Positions 61,894 through 64,000 of a stretch of DNA of 64,000 nucleotides are shown in pieces; position 1 is the stretch's first letter, and every line of letters starts with the position of its first letter. The DNA is from Acidobacteriota bacterium (GTDB lineage Bacteria; Acidobacteriota; Thermoanaerobaculia; UBA5066; Gp7-AA6), in contig DAHUXD010000014.1 of the NCBI GenBank assembly GCA_027307335.1, positions 1 through 64,000 on the forward strand, given 5' to 3'. The notes below the pieces were generated by a model. It saw only the letters and a list, made by a program, of their open reading frames with translations, had not been told where the DNA came from and made no database searches. Both the position numbers and the translations under genes were made by a program.

Positions 61894-62969
61894 CGCGCGT
61901 CCGCGCTCCCTACATGGAGTGGGCCAAGGGCCGGCCGAGGCCGGCGATCGACCTCGCCGGCAGCAATCTCGCGCCGTGCGCGCTCGACGACCTGCCCGGC
62001 GCGCGCGAGGCGCTCGACCTCGCCGGCGAGAGCCCCGAGGGATACGCGCCGCTGGTCGCCGCGATCGCGGAGCGCCACGGCGTGGCGCCCGATCGCGTCG
62101 CCACGGCCGGCGGCTGCTCGGGCGCGAACTTCTTCGCGTGCGCCGCGCTCCTCGAGCCGGGCGACGAGGTCCTCTGCGAGCGGCCCTTCTACGATCCGAT
62201 CCCGGCCGCCGCCCGGCTCGTCGGCGCTTCGGTCCGCTGGTTCGAACGGCGCGTCGAGAACGGCTGGCAGATCGACCCCGAGACGATCGCGGGCGCTCTG
62301 ACCGCTCGCACCCGCGTCGTCCTGCTGTCGAATCCGCACAACCCGTCGGGCGTCGTGACGGCGAGCGAGCGCCTGCGCGCGATCGGGGCCGACGCGGAGC
62401 GGCGCGGGATCGCCGTGCTCGTCGACGAGGTGTATCGCGACGTGGTGCTCGAGGACCGCCCCGCGCCCGCGGCCACGCTGTCCGACGCGTTCGTGTCGAC
62501 GAGCAGCCTGACGAAGTCCTACGGCCTGGCGTCGCTCCGCTGCGGGTGGGCGATCGCCTCGCCGGAGATCGCGCGGCGCATCCGCCGCGTCCGCGACCTC
62601 GTCGACGTCTGGGCGCCGATCCCGTCGGACCGCCTCTCGACCCTCGCGTTTCGGCACCTCGACGCGCTCGCAGAGCGCGCCGCCGCGATCGTGCGCGCGA
62701 ACCGCGCCGCCGCCGCCGGGTTCTTCGCGGCCCACCCGGAGCTCGAGGTCGTCCCCCCGACAGCGACCCTCGCGTTTCCGAGGCACCGTGGCGTCGCCGA
62801 CGCCACCCCCTTCGTCGATCGGCTGTTCGCGGAGACGGGCATCGCGGTTGCGCCCGGGCACTTCTTCGGCGCGCCGGCGCACTTCCGCATCGCGCTGGGC
62901 GCCGCGCCGGAGATCGTGGCGAAAGGACTGGAGGGGATCGGGAGGTTTCTGGAGAGCGGACGAGCCTAG
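61890..62969 (+). CDS. Class I/II PLP-dependent aminotransferase
   Basis: 359 residues, GTG start in GTGA overlap. Fold type I: YAPLVAAIAERHGV, GCSGANFFACAALLEPGDEVL, LLSNPHNPSGVVT (Asn-Pro motif), VDEVYRDVVLED, the PLP-lysine in STSSLTKSYGLASLRCGW and a C-terminal Arg in AHFRIALG. Substrate not assignable; partner of the upstream permease. Confidence 0.88.
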
Positions 62970-62986
62970 CCGGGCGAGACTCTCTC

Positions 62987-63049
62987 TTTCGGAACCCGGC
63001 CCGGCTTCGCCGGCCCGGGATTCCGACGCGGCGTTTCCCCGCCGCGGGT
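62987..63049. repeat. Repeat B, copy 3 (two-hairpin element)
   Basis: TTTCGGAACCCGGCC ... CGACGCGGCGTTTCCCCGCCGCGG. The second hairpin has arms 63027-63033 and 63040-63046. It fills the space between two convergent genes and may block read-through. Same layout as 31088-31150. Confidence 0.65.
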
Positions 63050-63999
63050 CATTCCCACTCGATCGTCGCCGGTGGCTTCGACGTCACGTCGTAGACGACG
63101 CGGTTGATCCCGCGCACCTCGCCCACGACCCGGCTCGCAATCGCGTCCAGGACCTCGTGCGGCATCCGGAACCAGTCGGCGGTCATGAAGTCCGTCGTCT
63201 GCACGGCGCGGACCGCGAGCACCGACTCGTGCGTGCGGCCGTCGCCCATCACCCCCACCGACTTGACCGGCAGGAGGACGGCGAAGGCCTGCGAGATCGC
63301 GTCGTAGAGTCCCGCGCGCCGGATCTCCTCGAGCACGATCGCGTCCGCCTTCTGCAGCATCGCGACCCGCTCCGCCGTCACCTCGCCGGGGATGCGCACG
63401 GCGAGGCCCGGGCCCGGGAACGGATGCCGCGCGAGGAACTCCCGCGGCAGGCCGAGCTCCGCGCCGAGCAGCCTCACCTCGTCCTTGAAGAGCTCCCGCA
63501 CGGGCTCGATCAGCTCGAAGCCGAGCCGCTCGGGCAATCCGCCGACGTTGTGGTGCGTCTTGATGACCGCGGACGGGCCCTTGATCGAGACCGACTCGAT
63601 GACGTCGGGATAGAGCGTCCCCTGAGCGAGGTAGCGCGCGTCGGGGATCGACCGCGCCTCCTGCTCGAACACGTCGATGAAGGTGCGCCCGATGATCCTG
63701 CGCTTCTGCTCGGGGTCGACGACGCCCGCGAGGCGCTCGAGAAAGAGCTTCGACGCGTCGACCGCGTGCACCGCGATGCCGAGGTGCGCGAAGGCCTCGA
63801 CCACCTGCGCCCGCTCGTGGAGGCGCATGAGTCCATGATCGACGAGGATCGGATGCACGCGGTCCCCGAGCGCCTCCCGCAGCAGGATCGCGGTGACGGA
63901 CGAGTCGACGCCGCCCGAGAGGGCGCAGATCACGGCGCCCGTGGGCGCCTGTTTCCGGATCTGCGCGACCTTCTCGTGCCGGAAGTTCTCCATGGTCCA
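63049..63999 (-). CDS. guaA: GMP synthase (glutamine-hydrolysing), C-terminal part
   Basis: The frame continues beyond the right edge; upstream of [13 protein letters not shown] the sequence reads Trp-Thr, as in intact GuaA, so the glutaminase domain lies outside. The visible part is the ATP-pyrophosphatase domain with P-loop [56 protein letters not shown] and the dimerisation domain [17 protein letters not shown], ending KPPATIEWE. Converts XMP to GMP. Confidence 0.96.
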   Translation of the reverse strand, partial: WTMENFRHEKVAQIRKQAPTGAVICALSGGVDSSVTAILLREALGDRVHPILVDHGLMRLHERAQVVEAFAHLGIAVHAVDASKLFLERLAGVVDPEQKRRIIGRTFIDVFEQEARSIPDARYLAQGTLYPDVIESVSIKGPSAVIKTHHNVGGLPERLGFELIEPVRELFKDEVRLLGAELGLPREFLARHPFPGPGLAVRIPGEVTAERVAMLQKADAIVLEEIRRAGLYDAISQAFAVLLPVKSVGVMGDGRTHESVLAVRAVQTTDFMTADWFRMPHEVLDAIASRVVGEVRGINRVVYDVTSKPPATIEWE

Positions 64000-64000
64000 G

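Overview
The window is a gene-dense, very GC-rich bacterial chromosome segment (GC around 70 percent by eye, strong G/C third-position bias). It codes for a Gram-negative (diderm) cell: LpxB and MsbA for lipid A, and most of the Lpt lipopolysaccharide-export machine. The gene set (DUF4388 proteins, a DUF6677-like membrane protein, HprK beside PtsN and RapZ, NDUFA9-like reductase) fits Acidobacteriota best, possibly a Thermoanaerobaculia-like lineage. This is inference from gene content; Myxococcota-like lineages are the main alternative. No insertion sequence, prophage, CRISPR array, tRNA or rRNA gene was seen. It reads as core chromosome.

Layout. 1-3110: end of a SPOR protein, a DUF4388/J-domain/TPR protein, a DUF4126 membrane protein and a YacP-like nuclease. 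3131-3690: a tandem palindromic repeat abutting the RNase P RNA gene. 3769-8541: LD-carboxypeptidase, a cNMP-binding/FHA protein, RecG and an NDUFA9-like protein. 8645-12253 (minus): an ECF sigma factor, a zinc-finger anti-sigma factor with HEAT repeats, and a large DUF4097 envelope protein. 12363-20219: M50 protease, trpS, scpA, scpB, rluB-type synthase, cmk, rpsA, HU/IHF, HIT protein and two small membrane proteins. 20249-26302: lpxB, msbA, yicC, gmk, rpoZ, coaBC. 26419-28655: type 4 uracil-DNA glycosylase, a PuuD-like membrane protein (minus) and a putative lipoprotein. 28652-46378: a very long co-directional run, priA, accA, recJ, lptCA fusion, lptB, rpoN, hpf, ptsN, hprK, rapZ, EIIA-Man, ptsH, ptsI, a cupin, a secreted protein, miaB and a bifunctional nuclease. 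46442-51224: parA, parB, a frameshifted GNAT gene and an lptF-lptG fusion. 51299-59827 (minus): dnaE, cca, unknown, rsmD, metK, ahcY in transcription order. 59870-62969: a periplasmic unknown, an APC permease and an aminotransferase. 63049-end (minus): guaA.

How the parts work together. MsbA flips the LpxB-dependent lipid A precursor. LptB plus a fused LptF-LptG permease, and a fused LptC-LptA bridge, would extract and carry LPS, so two of the normally separate Lpt steps are merged here. The PTS genes encode EI, HPr, two EIIA proteins and HPr kinase but no sugar permease, so they look like a regulatory phosphorelay beside RpoN and RapZ.

Expression signals stand out. About twenty gene junctions overlap as NTGA stop/start tetranucleotides. 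Several operon heads have a TANNNT box 6-13 nt before the start codon, suggesting leaderless or very short-leader mRNAs. Four genes (recG, the rluB-type gene, priA, cca) have conserved N-terminal motifs upstream of any ATG/GTG/TTG, and CTG is the only plausible start codon for them. A TATAAT-type promoter is embedded at the end of lptB, ahead of rpoN.
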